A DNA stretch of 64,000 nt from the NCBI RefSeq assembly GCF_019448235.1, contig NZ_CP080409.1, positions 1,612,001 to 1,676,000 of the forward strand, given 5' to 3'. Under the pieces are notes generated by a model that searched no databases, was not told the DNA's origin, and saw only the letters and a list, made by a program, of their open reading frames with translations. The DNA is from Nocardioides panacisoli (GTDB lineage: Bacteria > Actinomycetota > Actinomycetes > Propionibacteriales > Nocardioidaceae). The translations under genes and the position numbers were made by a program. This document shows, piece after piece, positions 30,108 through 40,606 of this stretch. Every line of letters begins with the position of its first letter. Position 1 is the stretch's first letter.

Positions 30108-30931
30108 TCAACCAGCGAGGAGTCGTCGGGCGTCGGCCAAGCGGCTGGAGACGGTGCCGTCGATGACATCGTCCCCGATCTCGACCCGGATACCGCCGAC
30201 GACCTCGGGGTCGACGACGACATTGAGGTGCACGGGGCGGCCGTACTGCCGGCTGAGCGACTCGGCGAGGCGCTGCGTGTCGGCCTCGGAGAGCTCCCGG
30301 GCAACGCGGACCGTGGCGACGTTCTCACCGTGCACGTCCGCGGCCACCTCCTGGTACTCCTCGAGGGCGACCGACACCGAGCGGTGGCCCCCGGTCAGTG
30401 ACTGCCGGGCCAGCAGCACCGTGGCTGCCAGCGCCTTGCCGTCCAGCAGCGAGGACAGCAGCTCCTGCTTGGCCACCACGGGACGTGCCGGGTCCGAGAG
30501 CGCGGTGCGCAGCTCGGCGTGGTCGTCCACGAGCGAGCGCAGGGAGAACAGCTCCCCCACGAGCTTCTCGGTGTCGCTGCCGGTCGAGCGGACCGCGGCG
30601 ATGACGCCGAGGTGCTCCAGGGCGTCGGCGAGGTCGCGCGCGCGACTCCACCGGTGCTGCACCGCCGAGCGGACCAGGTCCAGCGTGCCGCCGGTGACCT
30701 TCGCGGAGAACAGCTCCTCGACCAGGCCCGTGCGGGCCTCGGCCGGGACCGAGCTGTCGGTCGCGAAGCGCCGCAGCGCACCCTCACCCCGCAGGGTGCC
30801 GGCGACCGAGAACAGCTCCTCGGCCACCGCACCCAGCTCACCGCTCGCCGTGTCGGCGAGGGAGGCGAGCTGGTCGGTGAGCTCGGCCACGGCGTCGGAC
30901 GAGCCGCCACGGAAGCCGTATCGAACCGTCA

Positions 30932-30932
<1 letters not shown>
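30108..30932 (-). CDS. atpH: F1Fo ATP synthase subunit delta
   Basis: 274 residues, the longer actinobacterial form (about 270 rather than 180). The C-terminal half matches OSCP/delta (VSVALEEYQEVAADV, GGIRVEIGDDVIDGTV); the N-terminal extension is typical of the phylum. Unlike mycobacteria, it is not fused to a b subunit. Its ATG overlaps the atpF stop by one base (TGATG). Confidence 0.96.
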
Positions 30933-31528
<596 letters not shown>

Positions 31529-31534
31529 TCAGTC

Positions 31535-31738
31535 CTAGAGGACGAACGCGATGGCGAGCGTGATGATGAACAGGGCCTCAGCCAGCACGAAGCCGAGGAT
31601 CGCGCGGCCGAACAGCACGTTCGCAGCCTCGGGCTGACGGGCGATCCCGCTGATCAGGGCAGCGAAGATCAGGCCGATCGCGACACCGGGGCCGATCGCC
31701 GAGAGGCCGAGACCGATCAGGTTGAGGTTGCCGTCCAT
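31535..31738 (-). CDS. atpE: F1Fo ATP synthase subunit c
   Basis: 67 residues, two membrane helices around the polar loop ARQPEA. The proton-carrying carboxylate is Glu54 in FVLAEALFI. The protein is at the short end of the family (mycobacterial forms are about 80). A strong ribosome site GAAAGGAAAAG precedes the ATG, consistent with the high c-ring stoichiometry. Confidence 0.98.
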   Translation of the reverse strand: MDGNLNLIGLGLSAIGPGVAIGLIFAALISGIARQPEAANVLFGRAILGFVLAEALFIITLAIAFVL

Positions 31739-31851
31739 GGGCTTTTCCTTTCGTCGGCGACGCGTCGGTCGCGCCGCTGTTGGCGAAAATCGTGGGTTTC
31801 AGTTGTGGAGGTGGTCGGTGTGGCCGGGTGGCCAGCACGACGCGGTGCGGC

Positions 31852-32622
31852 TCAGTGGTCCTCGGCGATGGCCTCGCCGATGTACATGGCCGACAACAGG
31901 GTGAAGACGTAGGCCTGGAGGAACATCACGATGATCTCCAGGAAGCCCACGAGCACGCCCATGACGAACGCGAGCACGCCGGTCGCGGCGTACAGCACGT
32001 TGCCACTGGTCAGCAGGTAGGCACCGCCGGTCGCGAACAGCGCCAGCAGCAGGTGCCCGGCGAACATGTTGCCGAACAGACGCAGCGTGAGCGTGAACGG
32101 CCGGACGACGATGTTGGAGAGGAACTCCAGCGGCACCAGCAGGACCAGGATCCAGGGCGGGACGCCGCTGGGGACGGTCGCGTGCTTGAAGTAGCCCAGC
32201 GCTCCGTGGCGCCACATGCCGGCACCGATGAACACCAGCCACGAGACCAGCGCCATCGGGATGATGTAGCCGATCCGCGAGAACGTGGGGAACTGCAACA
32301 GCGGGACGATGCCGTAGTAGTTGTTGATGATGATGAACATGAAGAGGCCGAAGAGGTACGGCACGAACTTCATGTAGTGGTCGGCACCGATGTTGTCGCG
32401 CGCGATCGAGTTGCGCACGAAGTCATAGGCCTGCTCGCCGGCGAACTGCAGGCGGCCCGGCACCACCGCGGCCTGGCGGGAGGCGAGGTGCATGACGCCG
32501 ATGACGATGACGGCCGACAGCGTCAGCAGGACCATCGGCTTGGTGATCTCCCAGACGATGGGAGGGAGCTCGAAGAGCCCGGGGCCCGGCGCGATGAACT
32601 CCTCGGCGGCGGTCACGCTCAC
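31852..32622 (-). CDS. atpB: F1Fo ATP synthase subunit a
   Basis: 256 residues; GTG start at 32622 with AGGAG five bases upstream. Multiple membrane helices; the essential Arg lies in LTLRLFGNMFAGHLL. Subunit a forms the proton half-channels against the c-ring. A 113-bp gap separates it from atpE, containing the atpE ribosome site and a small TGGCC/GGCCA hairpin. Confidence 0.97.
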   Translation of the reverse strand: MSVTAAEEFIAPGPGLFELPPIVWEITKPMVLLTLSAVIVIGVMHLASRQAAVVPGRLQFAGEQAYDFVRNSIARDNIGADHYMKFVPYLFGLFMFIIINNYYGIVPLLQFPTFSRIGYIIPMALVSWLVFIGAGMWRHGALGYFKHATVPSGVPPWILVLLVPLEFLSNIVVRPFTLTLRLFGNMFAGHLLLALFATGGAYLLTSGNVLYAATGVLAFVMGVLVGFLEIIVMFLQAYVFTLLSAMYIGEAIAEDH

Positions 32623-32635
32623 TTGGTCTCCTGCC

Positions 32636-32890
32636 CTACTTGTCGTGCTTGGTGGTCTCGTGCTTGTTCGGAAGGCCGCCGAAGCGGGCGAAGGTCATGT
32701 ACGTGCCGAGACCCGCTCCGAAGAGGATCCCGATGACGACCAGGAACGACGTCCCCAGCCACCGGTCGAGTGCCCAGCCGATCAGACCATAGAACAGCAC
32801 GCCCGCCACGAGGTAACCGAATGCGTGCCAGGGATCGCCCGGCGGGGAGTCGTCGTGCGGACCTGCAGCTTGATCGTCCTGCTGAGCCAT
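32636..32890 (-). CDS. AtpZ/AtpI-family small membrane protein
   Basis: 84 residues with two hydrophobic segments (WHAFGYLVAGVLFYGLIGWA and FLVVIGILFGAGLGTYMTF) and the family G-x-x-x-D-R (GWALDRWLGT). Small proteins of this family are encoded at the head of atp operons and are linked to Fo assembly or Mg2+ handling. Gap to atpB is 13 bp. Confidence 0.85.
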   Translation of the reverse strand: MAQQDDQAAGPHDDSPPGDPWHAFGYLVAGVLFYGLIGWALDRWLGTSFLVVIGILFGAGLGTYMTFARFGGLPNKHETTKHDK

Positions 32891-32920
32891 CGCGCGACGG
32901 ACGATAGCAGGCGGTCGTGA

Positions 32921-33391
32921 TCATCGGACACCGCCCTCGGTCAGATCGAAGAGCAGCTCGCGACGGGTCGCGACGGTGCGCACCTGGACCCCCATCCACA
33001 GCAGCGTGCAGGCCACCATGACGCCGGCCAGCCAGCCCGCGTCGAGGGTGCCGTCGACGAGCACCTCACTGCCCTGGAGTCGCGCGAAGACGGCCACGGC
33101 GAGCACCACCTGGCCGGCGTAGGTCACCAGGGCGACCAGCAGCGCGGCCGCCGGAAGGAGCCGGGAGACGACGGCGACGACCAGTGCCCCGGTGAGGAAG
33201 ATGCCCAGCGCCATCGCGGTCCCGACACCCGCGCCACGGGCAGCGGACGGTCCGACGAGGAGCCCGCCCAGCACAGCGGCACCGGCTCCGACGGCGGCGC
33301 ATCCCAGCCCGACCCAGAGGACCGCCCGGACCTGCGGATCCGCGCCCAGCGAGCCAGGCAGGGGCCTGGTCAGCGGGCTGTCGGTCGTCAT
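32921..33391 (-). CDS. ATP synthase protein I-like membrane protein
   Basis: 156 residues from the ATG at 33391 (an in-frame GTG at 33418 has no better ribosome site). Four hydrophobic segments in a compact arrangement, resembling AtpI-type proteins found first in actinobacterial atp operons. The tail is basic (TVATRRELLFDLTE). Probably helps c-ring assembly; the family call rests on position and topology. Confidence 0.7.
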   Translation of the reverse strand: MTTDSPLTRPLPGSLGADPQVRAVLWVGLGCAAVGAGAAVLGGLLVGPSAARGAGVGTAMALGIFLTGALVVAVVSRLLPAAALLVALVTYAGQVVLAVAVFARLQGSEVLVDGTLDAGWLAGVMVACTLLWMGVQVRTVATRRELLFDLTEGGVR

Positions 33392-33448
33392 GATGGCGGC
33401 CGTTCTGCTCGGGGTCACGAGGCGTCGTGGCGACGCTCGTGAAAACTA

Positions 33449-34612
33449 TCACAAGGGGTGCTCGGACTCCGAACCGGTCGACTCCCCCAGGTGGTGCACG
33501 TCCGGCAGCGTGGGCACGACCAGCGTGAGCGCCAGGGTCACCGCAAAGCCCACGCCGACCCCCACCCAGACCAGCCACCCGGTCAGCAGGCTGGCCAGCA
33601 CGGTGCCGAAACCGATGAGCGCGGCCCAGAGCCACATGATCAGCACCGCGCGGCGGTGGGAGTGCCCGATCTCGAGCAGCCGGTGGTGCAGGTGCTGCTT
33701 GTCCGGGGCGAACGGCGAGCGTCCGGCCGCCGTACGCCGCACCACCGCGAGCACGAGGTCGGCCAACGGCACGATCAGGATCAGGATCGGTATCGCGATG
33801 GGCAGCAGCAGCGGCAGCAGGCTCGCCCGCGCCCCGTCGGCACCACTGGCGATGTCGACCGAGGAGAACCCCGTGGTCACCGAGATCGCCGCCCCCGAGA
33901 GCACCAGCCCGATCAGCATGGAGCCGCTGTCGCCCATGAACAGCCGCGCCGGATGGAAGTTGTGCACCAGGAAGCCGGCGCAGGCACCGGCCAGCGCGGC
34001 CGACAGCAGGGCCCCCGTGCTGGCCCGACCGACGTCGTTGACCACGGTGAGGAGGTAGCAGAACAGGAAGAACGCCGTGGCCCCGATGCCGATCACGCCC
34101 GCGGCCAGCCCGTCGAGCCCGTCGATGAAGTTGACCGCGTTGACGGTGGCCAGCACGACCAGCGCGGTGAGCAGGACCGCCTGGGCCTCGTCGAGCGAGA
34201 ACTGCTCGCCGTTGGGCTGGATGAAGAAGCGGTACCGGACTCCGGAGTAGACCAGGATCCCGACCGCGAGCACCTGGCCGCCGAACTTGGTCAGCGCGTC
34301 GAGGTCGAAGATGTCGTCCAGGACGCCCACCGCGCAGATCAGCGCGCCGGCGACGAGCACCCCGGCCGCGTCCTCCCGGGCGAAGGGGCCGAGGTTGGAC
34401 CCCAGGAACGGCAGCTCCCGCGCCACGACGTACGCCGACGCGAGGCCGCCGAGCATCGCCAGCCCGCCCAGGTACGGGATCGGCTCGGCGTGCACGTCGC
34501 GGTCGCGGACCTTGGCCACCGCACCGGTCCGCACGGCGATCTCGCGGGCGATCACGGTCAGCAGGAAGGTCACCGCCCCGGCGACCAGGAAGACGACGAC
34601 GTACTCGCGCAT
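33449..34612 (-). CDS. wecA: MraY/WecA-family polyprenyl-phosphate sugar-1-phosphate transferase
   Basis: 387 residues with about ten membrane segments. The family motifs are present: DVHAEPIPYLGGLAM, the Asp pair in GVLDDIFDLDALTKF, NAVNFIDGLDGLAAG and the His-rich HLHHRLLEIGHSHR. The enzyme moves a sugar 1-phosphate from UDP-sugar (GlcNAc in characterised actinobacterial relatives) to decaprenyl phosphate, starting synthesis of wall linker or other envelope polymers. It precedes the atp operon, as in mycobacteria. Confidence 0.88.
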   Translation of the reverse strand: MREYVVVFLVAGAVTFLLTVIAREIAVRTGAVAKVRDRDVHAEPIPYLGGLAMLGGLASAYVVARELPFLGSNLGPFAREDAAGVLVAGALICAVGVLDDIFDLDALTKFGGQVLAVGILVYSGVRYRFFIQPNGEQFSLDEAQAVLLTALVVLATVNAVNFIDGLDGLAAGVIGIGATAFFLFCYLLTVVNDVGRASTGALLSAALAGACAGFLVHNFHPARLFMGDSGSMLIGLVLSGAAISVTTGFSSVDIASGADGARASLLPLLLPIAIPILILIVPLADLVLAVVRRTAAGRSPFAPDKQHLHHRLLEIGHSHRRAVLIMWLWAALIGFGTVLASLLTGWLVWVGVGVGFAVTLALTLVVPTLPDVHHLGESTGSESEHPL

Positions 34613-34619
34613 CCGGGGG

Positions 34620-35294
34620 CTAGTCCCCCGACTCGGTCTCGACGGTCACGTCGAGGTCGGCCAACGTGGCGTCCAGGTCGGCGACGTCGATCGCGCCCCG
34701 GCGCAGCAGCCGCGGCCGCTCGGCCGTGGCGTCGATGATCGTCGACGGCGTCGCTCCGCCCGAGGCACCGCCGTCGACGACGAGGGCCACCCGGCCGTCC
34801 AGCATCTGCTCGGCGGCGTCGGCGTCGACCGCCGCCGGCTCGCCGGTGAGGTTGGCCGAGCTCACCGCGAGCGGGCCGGTCCGCTCCAGCAGGTCGCGGG
34901 CGAGGTCGTGGTCGGGCATCCGCACGGCGACGGTGCCGCGGGTGTCGCCCAGGTCCCATCGCAGCGACTGCTGCTGGTGGCAGACCAGGGTCAGCGCACC
35001 GGGCCAGTGGGCGGTGATCAGGCTGCGGGCGTAGTCGGGGACGCGCGTGGCGAGCGCGTCGACCGTGCCCGGTGAGGAGACCAGCACCGGCGGCGGCATG
35101 TCCCGGCCGCGCCCCTTCGCCTCGAGCAGGCGCTTGACCGCCGCCGGGTCGAAGGCGTCGGCGGCCAGGCCGTAGACGGTGTCGGTCGGGAAGACGACCA
35201 GCTCGCCGCGCTGGATGGCTCGGCTCGCCGCCTCCAGGGCGTCGTCGTACTCCTCCGCACTCGTGGTGGGCAACCGCTGCGTCACGGAGGTCAT
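34620..35294 (-). CDS. L-threonylcarbamoyladenylate synthase (Sua5/YciO/YrdC family)
   Basis: 224 residues; single YrdC domain with the substrate-binding FPTDTVYGLAADAF and SSANLTGEPA motifs. It makes threonylcarbamoyl-AMP from threonine, bicarbonate and ATP for the t6A37 modification of tRNAs reading ANN codons. The ATG overlaps the prmC stop (ATGA); prfA-prmC-sua5 is a common translation-accuracy cluster. Confidence 0.92.
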   Translation of the reverse strand: MTSVTQRLPTTSAEEYDDALEAASRAIQRGELVVFPTDTVYGLAADAFDPAAVKRLLEAKGRGRDMPPPVLVSSPGTVDALATRVPDYARSLITAHWPGALTLVCHQQQSLRWDLGDTRGTVAVRMPDHDLARDLLERTGPLAVSSANLTGEPAAVDADAAEQMLDGRVALVVDGGASGGATPSTIIDATAERPRLLRRGAIDVADLDATLADLDVTVETESGD

Positions 35295-36169
35295 GTTGCC
35301 AGTCGTGCCGTGGTGAAGCGGGGACGGCCCGCCAGGTCGTGGTGGTCACGAACCGTGCTCCACCGTCCCGACCGGACGAAGACGGCGGGCACCGCGTCGC
35401 CCTGGGCGTCGGCGTGCTCGACCCCGAGCACTCCCCCGCGCCGCAGCAGGAGCGCCGCGCGGTGCTCCAGCACCCGGATCGCGTCGAGCCCGTCGCGTCC
35501 GGAGAAGAGTGCGAGGTGCGGGTCGTGGTCGCGGGCCTCGGGGGCCACCGACTCCCAGGCGTCGAGGGGGACGTAGGGCGGGTTGCACACCACGACGTCG
35601 ACGCTGCCGACGAGGTCGTCGAAGGCGGCAGCGAAGTCGCCACGCCGCAGGTCGACCCCGGTGCCGGCGAGGTTGCGGGAGGCCCACCCGTGCGCCGCCT
35701 CGTCGAGCTCGACCGCGTGCACCCGGGCCTCGGGAACCTCGTCGGCGATCGCGCGCGCGATCGCGCCCGACCCGGTGCACAGGTCGACGACGACCGGGGG
35801 GCCGGTGAGGCCGGGCGCCGTCGCCGCCTCGATCGCCCAGCCGGCCAGCAGCTCGGTCTCGGGGCGGGGGACGAACACGCCCGGTCCGACCGCCAGCTCG
35901 ACGTGGCGGAACGCCGCGACGCCGGTCAGGTGCTGCAGCGGCTCCCGCTCGGCGCGTCGCGCGACCAGCGCGTCGTACGTCGCGGCGTCAGCGCCGGCCA
36001 CGTCGTCGACCAGGACGAGCTCGCCGCGGGAGCGGCCGAGTACGTGTGCCAACAAGGCCCCGGCGTCGTGCTCCGGGCTGGGTACGCCGGCCGCGGCCAG
36101 CCGCGTGGTGGCCTCGCGGACGAGGTCGCGGGGCGTCGACGGGCTCACCAGCGGTGGCGGCTCACCCAC
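35291..36169 (-). CDS. prmC: peptide chain release factor N5-glutamine methyltransferase
   Basis: 292 residues from GTG 36169, chosen because GAGGAGGG lies 8-9 nt upstream; a GTG at 36148 is possible. An N-terminal helical domain recognises the release factor; the C-terminal SAM domain has [16 protein letters not shown] and the catalytic NPPY ([11 protein letters not shown]). PrmC methylates the Gln of the GGQ motif in release factors; its target PrfA is encoded immediately upstream and the genes overlap by 8 bp. Confidence 0.94.
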   Translation of the reverse strand: MGEPPPLVSPSTPRDLVREATTRLAAAGVPSPEHDAGALLAHVLGRSRGELVLVDDVAGADAATYDALVARRAEREPLQHLTGVAAFRHVELAVGPGVFVPRPETELLAGWAIEAATAPGLTGPPVVVDLCTGSGAIARAIADEVPEARVHAVELDEAAHGWASRNLAGTGVDLRRGDFAAAFDDLVGSVDVVVCNPPYVPLDAWESVAPEARDHDPHLALFSGRDGLDAIRVLEHRAALLLRRGGVLGVEHADAQGDAVPAVFVRSGRWSTVRDHHDLAGRPRFTTARLAT

Positions 36170-37238
36170 CGGAGCCCTCCTCGAGTGCGGCGAGGCGCTC
36201 GGCCATGTCGGCGTCGACACAGGAGGCGAGGACCGGACCGAGGTCGCCGTCGAGCACTTGGTCGAGGTTGTAGGCCTTGTAGCCAGTGCGGTGGTCGGAG
36301 ATCCGGTTCTCGGGGAAGTTGTAGGTGCGGATCCGCTCGGAACGGTCCACGGTGCGGACCTGGCTGCGGCGGGCCTCGCCGGCGGCGGCGTCGGCCTCCT
36401 CCTGCGCGGCGGCCAGGAGTCGGGCACGGAGGATCCGCAGCGCCTGCTCCTTGTTCTGCAGCTGGCTCTTCTCGTTCTGGCAGCTCACCACGATGCCGGT
36501 CGGCTCGTGGGTGATCCGGACGGCCGAGTCGGTCGTGTTGACGCTCTGGCCGCCGGGCCCCGAGCTGCGGAAGACGTCGATGCGCAGGTCGTTGTCGTGG
36601 ATCTCCACGTCGATGGCCTCGGCCTCGGGCAGCACCAGGACGCCGGCTGCGCTGGTGTGGATGCGGCCCTGGGACTCGGTCACGGGGACGCGCTGCACGC
36701 GGTGGACGCCACCCTCGAACTTCAACAGGGCGTACGGCGTCTCCTCGGCGCTGGCGCCCTTCACCGCGACCGTCACGGACTTGTAGCCCCCGAGGTCGGA
36801 CTCGGTGGCGTCGATCAGCTCGGTCTGCCAGCCGGTGCGCTCGGCGAACCGGGAGTACATCCGCAGCAGGTCGGCGGCGAACAGCGCGCTCTCCTCGCCG
36901 CCCTCGCCGGACTTGACCTCCAGCAACGCGTCCTTGTCGTCCGCCGGGTCCCGCGGGACGAGGAGCCGGCGCAACCGCTCGGCCGACTCCTCCCGCGACG
37001 TGGCGAGGTCGTCGGCCTCCTCGGCGAAGGCGCCGTCGTCGACGGCGAGCTCACGCGCAGCGGACTCGTCCTCGCCGAGCTGCTGCCACTCCCGCCACCC
37101 GGCGATGATGCGGCCGAGCTCGGCGTAGCGCCGGTTCAGCCGCCGCGCGAGGCGGGCGTCGGCATGCGTCTCGGGCTCGGCGAGACGCTGCTCGATCTCG
37201 CCGTGCTCGACCAGGAGACCTTCAACGGCCTCGAACAT
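36162..37238 (-). CDS. prfA: peptide chain release factor 1
   Basis: 358 residues. The GGQ motif is at 229-231 ([15 protein letters not shown]) and the codon-recognition tripeptide is PVT at 185-187, the RF1 type that reads UAA and UAG, not the SPF of RF2. The ATG at 37238 is preceded by GGAGGAGGGA, and this ribosome site lies wholly within a perfect 12-bp inverted repeat (separate entry). Operon rpmE-prfA-prmC-sua5 on the minus strand. Confidence 0.97.
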   Translation of the reverse strand: MFEAVEGLLVEHGEIEQRLAEPETHADARLARRLNRRYAELGRIIAGWREWQQLGEDESAARELAVDDGAFAEEADDLATSREESAERLRRLLVPRDPADDKDALLEVKSGEGGEESALFAADLLRMYSRFAERTGWQTELIDATESDLGGYKSVTVAVKGASAEETPYALLKFEGGVHRVQRVPVTESQGRIHTSAAGVLVLPEAEAIDVEIHDNDLRIDVFRSSGPGGQSVNTTDSAVRITHEPTGIVVSCQNEKSQLQNKEQALRILRARLLAAAQEEADAAAGEARRSQVRTVDRSERIRTYNFPENRISDHRTGYKAYNLDQVLDGDLGPVLASCVDADMAERLAALEEGSGG

Positions 37239-37246
37239 GAGAGAAG

Positions 37247-37310
37247 TCCCTCCTCCGCAGGATGGATCGCAGCGTCGTTCGGTGCGTGCGATCGCAAGGC
37301 GGAGGAGGGA
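37247..37310 (-). promoter_or_regulatory. prfA leader stem-loop that can mask the ribosome binding site
   Basis: In the mRNA, UCCCUCCUCCGC (37310 down to 37299) pairs perfectly over 12 bp with GCGGAGGAGGGA (37258 down to 37247), which is the prfA Shine-Dalgarno sequence, ending 8 nt before the ATG. The 40-nt loop holds a nested GATCGC/GCGATC pairing. It could be a translational switch for RF1, or a terminator between rpmE and prfA. The perfect complementarity is seen; the function is inferred. Confidence 0.65.
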
Positions 37311-37382
37311 GTCGGCCTCCTAGCGAAGCGGGCCGGCGACCGACGACAACGCAGCGAGTGCGCGTGCCGAGCGGCGCTGGGG

Positions 37383-37589
37383 CTAGCGCTTGCCGTACTT
37401 CTTCTCGAACTTGGCGACGCGACCACCGGTGTCGAGGATCTTCTGCTTGCCGGTGTAGAACGGGTGGCACTTGGCACACACGTCCGCGTGCAGGCTGCCG
37501 CTCTCGGAGGTGCTACGGGTCGTGAAGGTGTTGCCGCAGGTGCAGGTCACCTCGGTCACGACGTAGTCGGGGTGGATGTCCTTCTTCAT
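37383..37589 (-). CDS. rpmE: 50S ribosomal protein L31, zinc-binding form
   Basis: 68 residues. It carries the zinc ligands Cys16, Cys18, Cys38 and Cys41 ([20 protein letters not shown]), so it is the C+ form that is present when zinc is sufficient. Good ribosome site (GAGAGGACACC before ATG 37589). The gap to prfA is 144 bp and contains the ribosome-site-masking stem. Confidence 0.98.
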   Translation of the reverse strand: MKKDIHPDYVVTEVTCTCGNTFTTRSTSESGSLHADVCAKCHPFYTGKQKILDTGGRVAKFEKKYGKR

Positions 37590-37652
37590 GGTGTCCTCTC
37601 ATGACGCCGGGTCGCCGCACGGGGTGTGGGCGTGAACCGGAATCGACGTGCC

Positions 37653-37658
37653 ATCCTA
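37653..37658 (-). promoter_or_regulatory. candidate -10 element for rpmE-prfA
   Basis: TAGGAT on the minus strand matches the actinobacterial -10 consensus; with an 18-bp spacer, TTCGCC is a possible but weak -35. Transcription would start near 37646, about 57 nt before rpmE. It lies just downstream of the rho hairpin, as expected for a new transcription unit. Confidence 0.45.
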
Positions 37659-37673
37659 CGGAGCCCCAACGCT

Positions 37674-37696
37674 GCGGGCGAATCGGTGATTCCCGC
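37674..37696 (-). terminator. hairpin after rho
   Basis: GCGGG (37674-37678) pairs with CCCGC (37692-37696), with an inner GAATC/GATTC stem and a GGT loop. It lies 21 bp after the rho stop codon on the minus strand and before the candidate rpmE promoter. No U-run. Confidence 0.5.
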
Positions 37697-37717
37697 ACCG
37701 GGCAGGGGGCCTGGTCC

Positions 37718-39499
37718 TCAGGAGTCCTCGGGCTTGGGGGTGGTCTTCTGGACCTCCATGAGGAACTCCACGTTGGTCCGGGACTTCTTCAGCTTGCCCA
37801 TCAGCAGCTCGAGGGCCTGCTGACCGTCGAGTGCTGACAGCACCCGGCGCAGCTTCCACACGATCTGGAGCTCGTCGCTGCTCATCAGCAGCTCCTCGCG
37901 GCGGGTGCCCGAGGCGACGGCGTCGATGGCGGGGAAGAGCCGCTTCTCGGCGAAGTCGCGCCGCAGCCGCAGCTCCATGTTGCCGGTGCCCTTGAACTCC
38001 TCGAAGATCACTTCATCCATCTTCGAGCCGCTCTCGATCAGGGCGGTCGCCAGGATCGTCAGCGAGCCGCCGCCCTCGATGTTGCGGGCGGCGCCGAAGA
38101 ACTTCTTGGGCGGGTAGAGCGCCGCGGAGTCCACGCCGCCGGAGAGGATCCGGCCGCTGGCGGGGGCGGCGAGGTTGTAGGCCCGGCCGAGGCGGGTGAT
38201 GCCGTCCAGCAGCACGACGACGTCGTGGCCGGCCTCCACCAGCCGCTTGGCACGCTCGATGCTCAGCTCGGCGACCGTGGTGTGGTCGGTGGCGGGCCGG
38301 TCGAAGGTGGAGGAGATGACCTCGCCCTTGACCGAACGCTGGAAGTCGGTGACCTCCTCGGGCCGCTCGTCCACGAGGACCACCATCAGGTGGCACTCGG
38401 GGTTGTTGGCGGTGATGGAGTTCGCGACCGACTGCAGGATCATGGTCTTGCCGGCCTTGGCGGGCGAGACGATGAGGCCACGCTGGCCCTTGCCGATGGG
38501 CGCCGCGATGTCGATGACGCGTCCGATGAGGTTGTCCGGACCGGTCTCGAGGCGCAGCCGCTCGCTCGGGTAGAGCGGGGTCAGCTTGGAGAACTCCGGC
38601 CGCTCCTTGGCCTGCTCGGGGTCGATCCCGTTGACGCTGTCGATGCGCACCATCGGGTTGAACTTCTCCCGGCGCTCCCCCTCGCGGGGCTGGCGCACCT
38701 GGCCGACGATGGCGTCACCGCGCCGCAGGCCGTACTTCCGCACCAGCGACAGCGACAGGTAGACGTCGTCGGGACCGGGCAGGTAGCCGCTGGTCCGCAC
38801 GAAGGCGTAGTTGTCGAGCACGTCGAGGATGCCGGCCGCCGGCACGAGGACGTCGTCCTCACGGATCTCGGTGTCGGGCTCGCGGTTGCCGCCCCGACCA
38901 CGGCCGCGGCGGCGGTTGCGGTTGCGGTTGCGGCCGTCGTCACCCTGGCCGCCGCCCTGGTTGCCGCCCCCCTGCGGGTTCTGCTGCCCCGGGCGGTTGC
39001 CCTGGCCGGACTTCTCCTCGGAGTCGTCCTTGCCCCGGTCCTGGTCCTTGCCGCGGCCCTTGGCCTGGTCGGGCCTGCCCTGCTTGCGCTGGTCGGGCTG
39101 GTCCTGCTTGGTCGGCTTGCCCTGGTCGGACTTGCCCTGGTCGGACTTGCCCTGGTCGGACTTGCCCTGGCCGCGGTCCTCGCGGGCCGGCTTCGCACGC
39201 TGGTCCTCGCCGTTCGGCGCGTCGGCACGGTCGGGCCGGTTCGACCCGCCCGACTGGGCGGACTGGCCCGACTGGCCTGACTGCTTGGCGTCGGCCGCCT
39301 GCTGCGCGTCGGACGTGGCCTGCGACTGCTGGGCCTTGATCGCCTCGACGAGCTGCGCCTTCTTCATGTTGTTGGCGCCGGCGACACCCATGCCGTTCGC
39401 CATCGCCTTCAGGTCGGCGATGAGCATGGAGTTGAGCCCACCGCGCTTCTTCGGCGCCTTCTCGGGCGCCGGCGTGGTGGCGTCGGATGCTTCGGTCAC
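37718..39499 (-). CDS. rho: transcription termination factor Rho
   Basis: 593 residues from GTG 39499, which has GGAAGGACC upstream; an extension to 39556 is in frame but lacks support. Rho N-terminal domain at about 20-65, then a disordered insertion of roughly 150 residues (about 65-215) rich in Gln, Gly, Asp, Arg and Lys, the RNA-binding domain (about 220-300) and the hexameric ATPase with P-loop [16 protein letters not shown]. The insertion is typical of high-GC Gram-positive Rho and adds RNA affinity in studied cases. It contains three GKSDQ repeats encoded by a 15-bp tandem repeat and an Arg/Asn block ([14 protein letters not shown]). Confidence 0.97.
   Translation of the reverse strand: MTEASDATTPAPEKAPKKRGGLNSMLIADLKAMANGMGVAGANNMKKAQLVEAIKAQQSQATSDAQQAADAKQSGQSGQSAQSGGSNRPDRADAPNGEDQRAKPAREDRGQGKSDQGKSDQGKSDQGKPTKQDQPDQRKQGRPDQAKGRGKDQDRGKDDSEEKSGQGNRPGQQNPQGGGNQGGGQGDDGRNRNRNRRRGRGRGGNREPDTEIREDDVLVPAAGILDVLDNYAFVRTSGYLPGPDDVYLSLSLVRKYGLRRGDAIVGQVRQPREGERREKFNPMVRIDSVNGIDPEQAKERPEFSKLTPLYPSERLRLETGPDNLIGRVIDIAAPIGKGQRGLIVSPAKAGKTMILQSVANSITANNPECHLMVVLVDERPEEVTDFQRSVKGEVISSTFDRPATDHTTVAELSIERAKRLVEAGHDVVVLLDGITRLGRAYNLAAPASGRILSGGVDSAALYPPKKFFGAARNIEGGGSLTILATALIESGSKMDEVIFEEFKGTGNMELRLRRDFAEKRLFPAIDAVASGTRREELLMSSDELQIVWKLRRVLSALDGQQALELLMGKLKKSRTNVEFLMEVQKTTPKPEDS
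39121..39165 (+). repeat. 15-bp tandem repeat within rho
   Basis: CCCTGGTCGGACTTG occurs three times head to tail at 39121, 39136 and 39151, followed by a degenerate fourth start. On the coding strand each unit encodes a five-residue step of GKSDQ type in the disordered insertion. Copy number could vary between strains without breaking the frame. Confidence 0.85.
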
Positions 39500-39709
39500 G
39501 TGAGGTCCTTCCCACGTTGTGCGGCCGTCCTGCTCAACCCCGGGGCGGAGTAGCACGGCGAGCTGGTCAGATCTTCCCCGTCAGAGCACACGGACGCGAG
39601 GCCCGCAACGGGCGAGGAAGGAGGATGTGCTCCGGAGCGCGGCCCCGTGAGCATGCGCCGAAATGGCGGCGTGTCGCCAATGTAACACCCGCGGTCTCCA
39701 CGTCCGCCA
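39500..39709 (-). other. rho leader region, 210 bp without a gene
   Basis: No open frame with a credible ribosome site. Visible on the minus strand: a possible -10 TACATT (39684-39679) and several short inverted repeats, including the palindrome GCTCCGGAGC and a CGCCG/CGGCG stem. Long rho leaders are often involved in autoregulation of Rho, but nothing decisive is seen here. Confidence 0.4.
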
Positions 39710-40606
39710 TCACCACGGCAGCGGGCCGTGCGTGTCGACACCGAGCCGGTGGGCCGTCCACCCCACGGGGCACCGGTCGAGCACCCCGTCGGTGGTGTCG
39801 GTGAAGACCAGGACCGTCGGCCCCGCACCCGAGACGATGGCCGGATGACCGTCGCCGCGCAGTTGCTCGACCAGGTCCAGGCTCGCCGGCATCGCCGGTC
39901 GCCGGTACGGCTGGTGCAACAGGTCGCGCGTCGCGCGCAGCAGCTGGTCGGGCCGGCCCGCGAGCGCGGCCACGAGCAGCGCCGTACGGCCGGCGTTGGC
40001 GGCGGCGTCGGCGTGCGGGACCGCGTCGGGGAGCAGGCCCCGGGCGGCCTCGGTGGAGACCGGCTCGGGCGGGACGAACACGGCGGCGCCGATGCGTGGA
40101 TCGACGTCGGAGGCGACGGCATAGCTGGCGCCGTCCTCGTCCTGGCCGGAGATGACGAAGCCGCCGAAGAGGGCCGGCGCGACGTTGTCGGGGTGTCCCT
40201 CGAGGCCGGTGGCCAGGTCCAGCAGCGCGTCGTCGTCGAGCAGCAGGCGCCCACCGGCCACCAGGTCACGCGCCAGCCACAGCCCGCCCACGATCGCTGC
40301 CGAGGACGACCCGAGGCCGCGGGCGTGCGGGATCACGTTGCGACAGTGCAGGCGCAGCCCCGGTGGCTCCACGGCGAGCCGGGCGAAGGCGGCCCGCATC
40401 GCGCGCACGACCAGGTGCTCCTCCCCCAGCGGCACCTCGCCCTGGCCGACACCCTCGACCGTCACGGCGAGGCCGTCGGGGACGACCTCGGCCTCCAACC
40501 GGTCCCGCAGGCCCAGGGCGAGGCCGAGGGAGTCGAACCCGGGACCGAGGTTGGCCGACGTCGCGGCCACGCTCGTGCGGACCGGCCCCTGGACGAACGA
40601 CGTCAC
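39710..40606 (-). CDS. thrB: homoserine kinase
   Basis: 298 residues; GTG at 40606 overlaps the thrC stop (GTGA). GHMP kinase fold with [20 protein letters not shown] and the ATP-binding [17 protein letters not shown], plus a C-terminal [10 protein letters not shown]. It phosphorylates homoserine with ATP to give the ThrC substrate. Last gene of the lysA-hom-thrC-thrB unit. Confidence 0.96.
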   Translation of the reverse strand: MTSFVQGPVRTSVAATSANLGPGFDSLGLALGLRDRLEAEVVPDGLAVTVEGVGQGEVPLGEEHLVVRAMRAAFARLAVEPPGLRLHCRNVIPHARGLGSSSAAIVGGLWLARDLVAGGRLLLDDDALLDLATGLEGHPDNVAPALFGGFVISGQDEDGASYAVASDVDPRIGAAVFVPPEPVSTEAARGLLPDAVPHADAAANAGRTALLVAALAGRPDQLLRATRDLLHQPYRRPAMPASLDLVEQLRGDGHPAIVSGAGPTVLVFTDTTDGVLDRCPVGWTAHRLGVDTHGPLPW

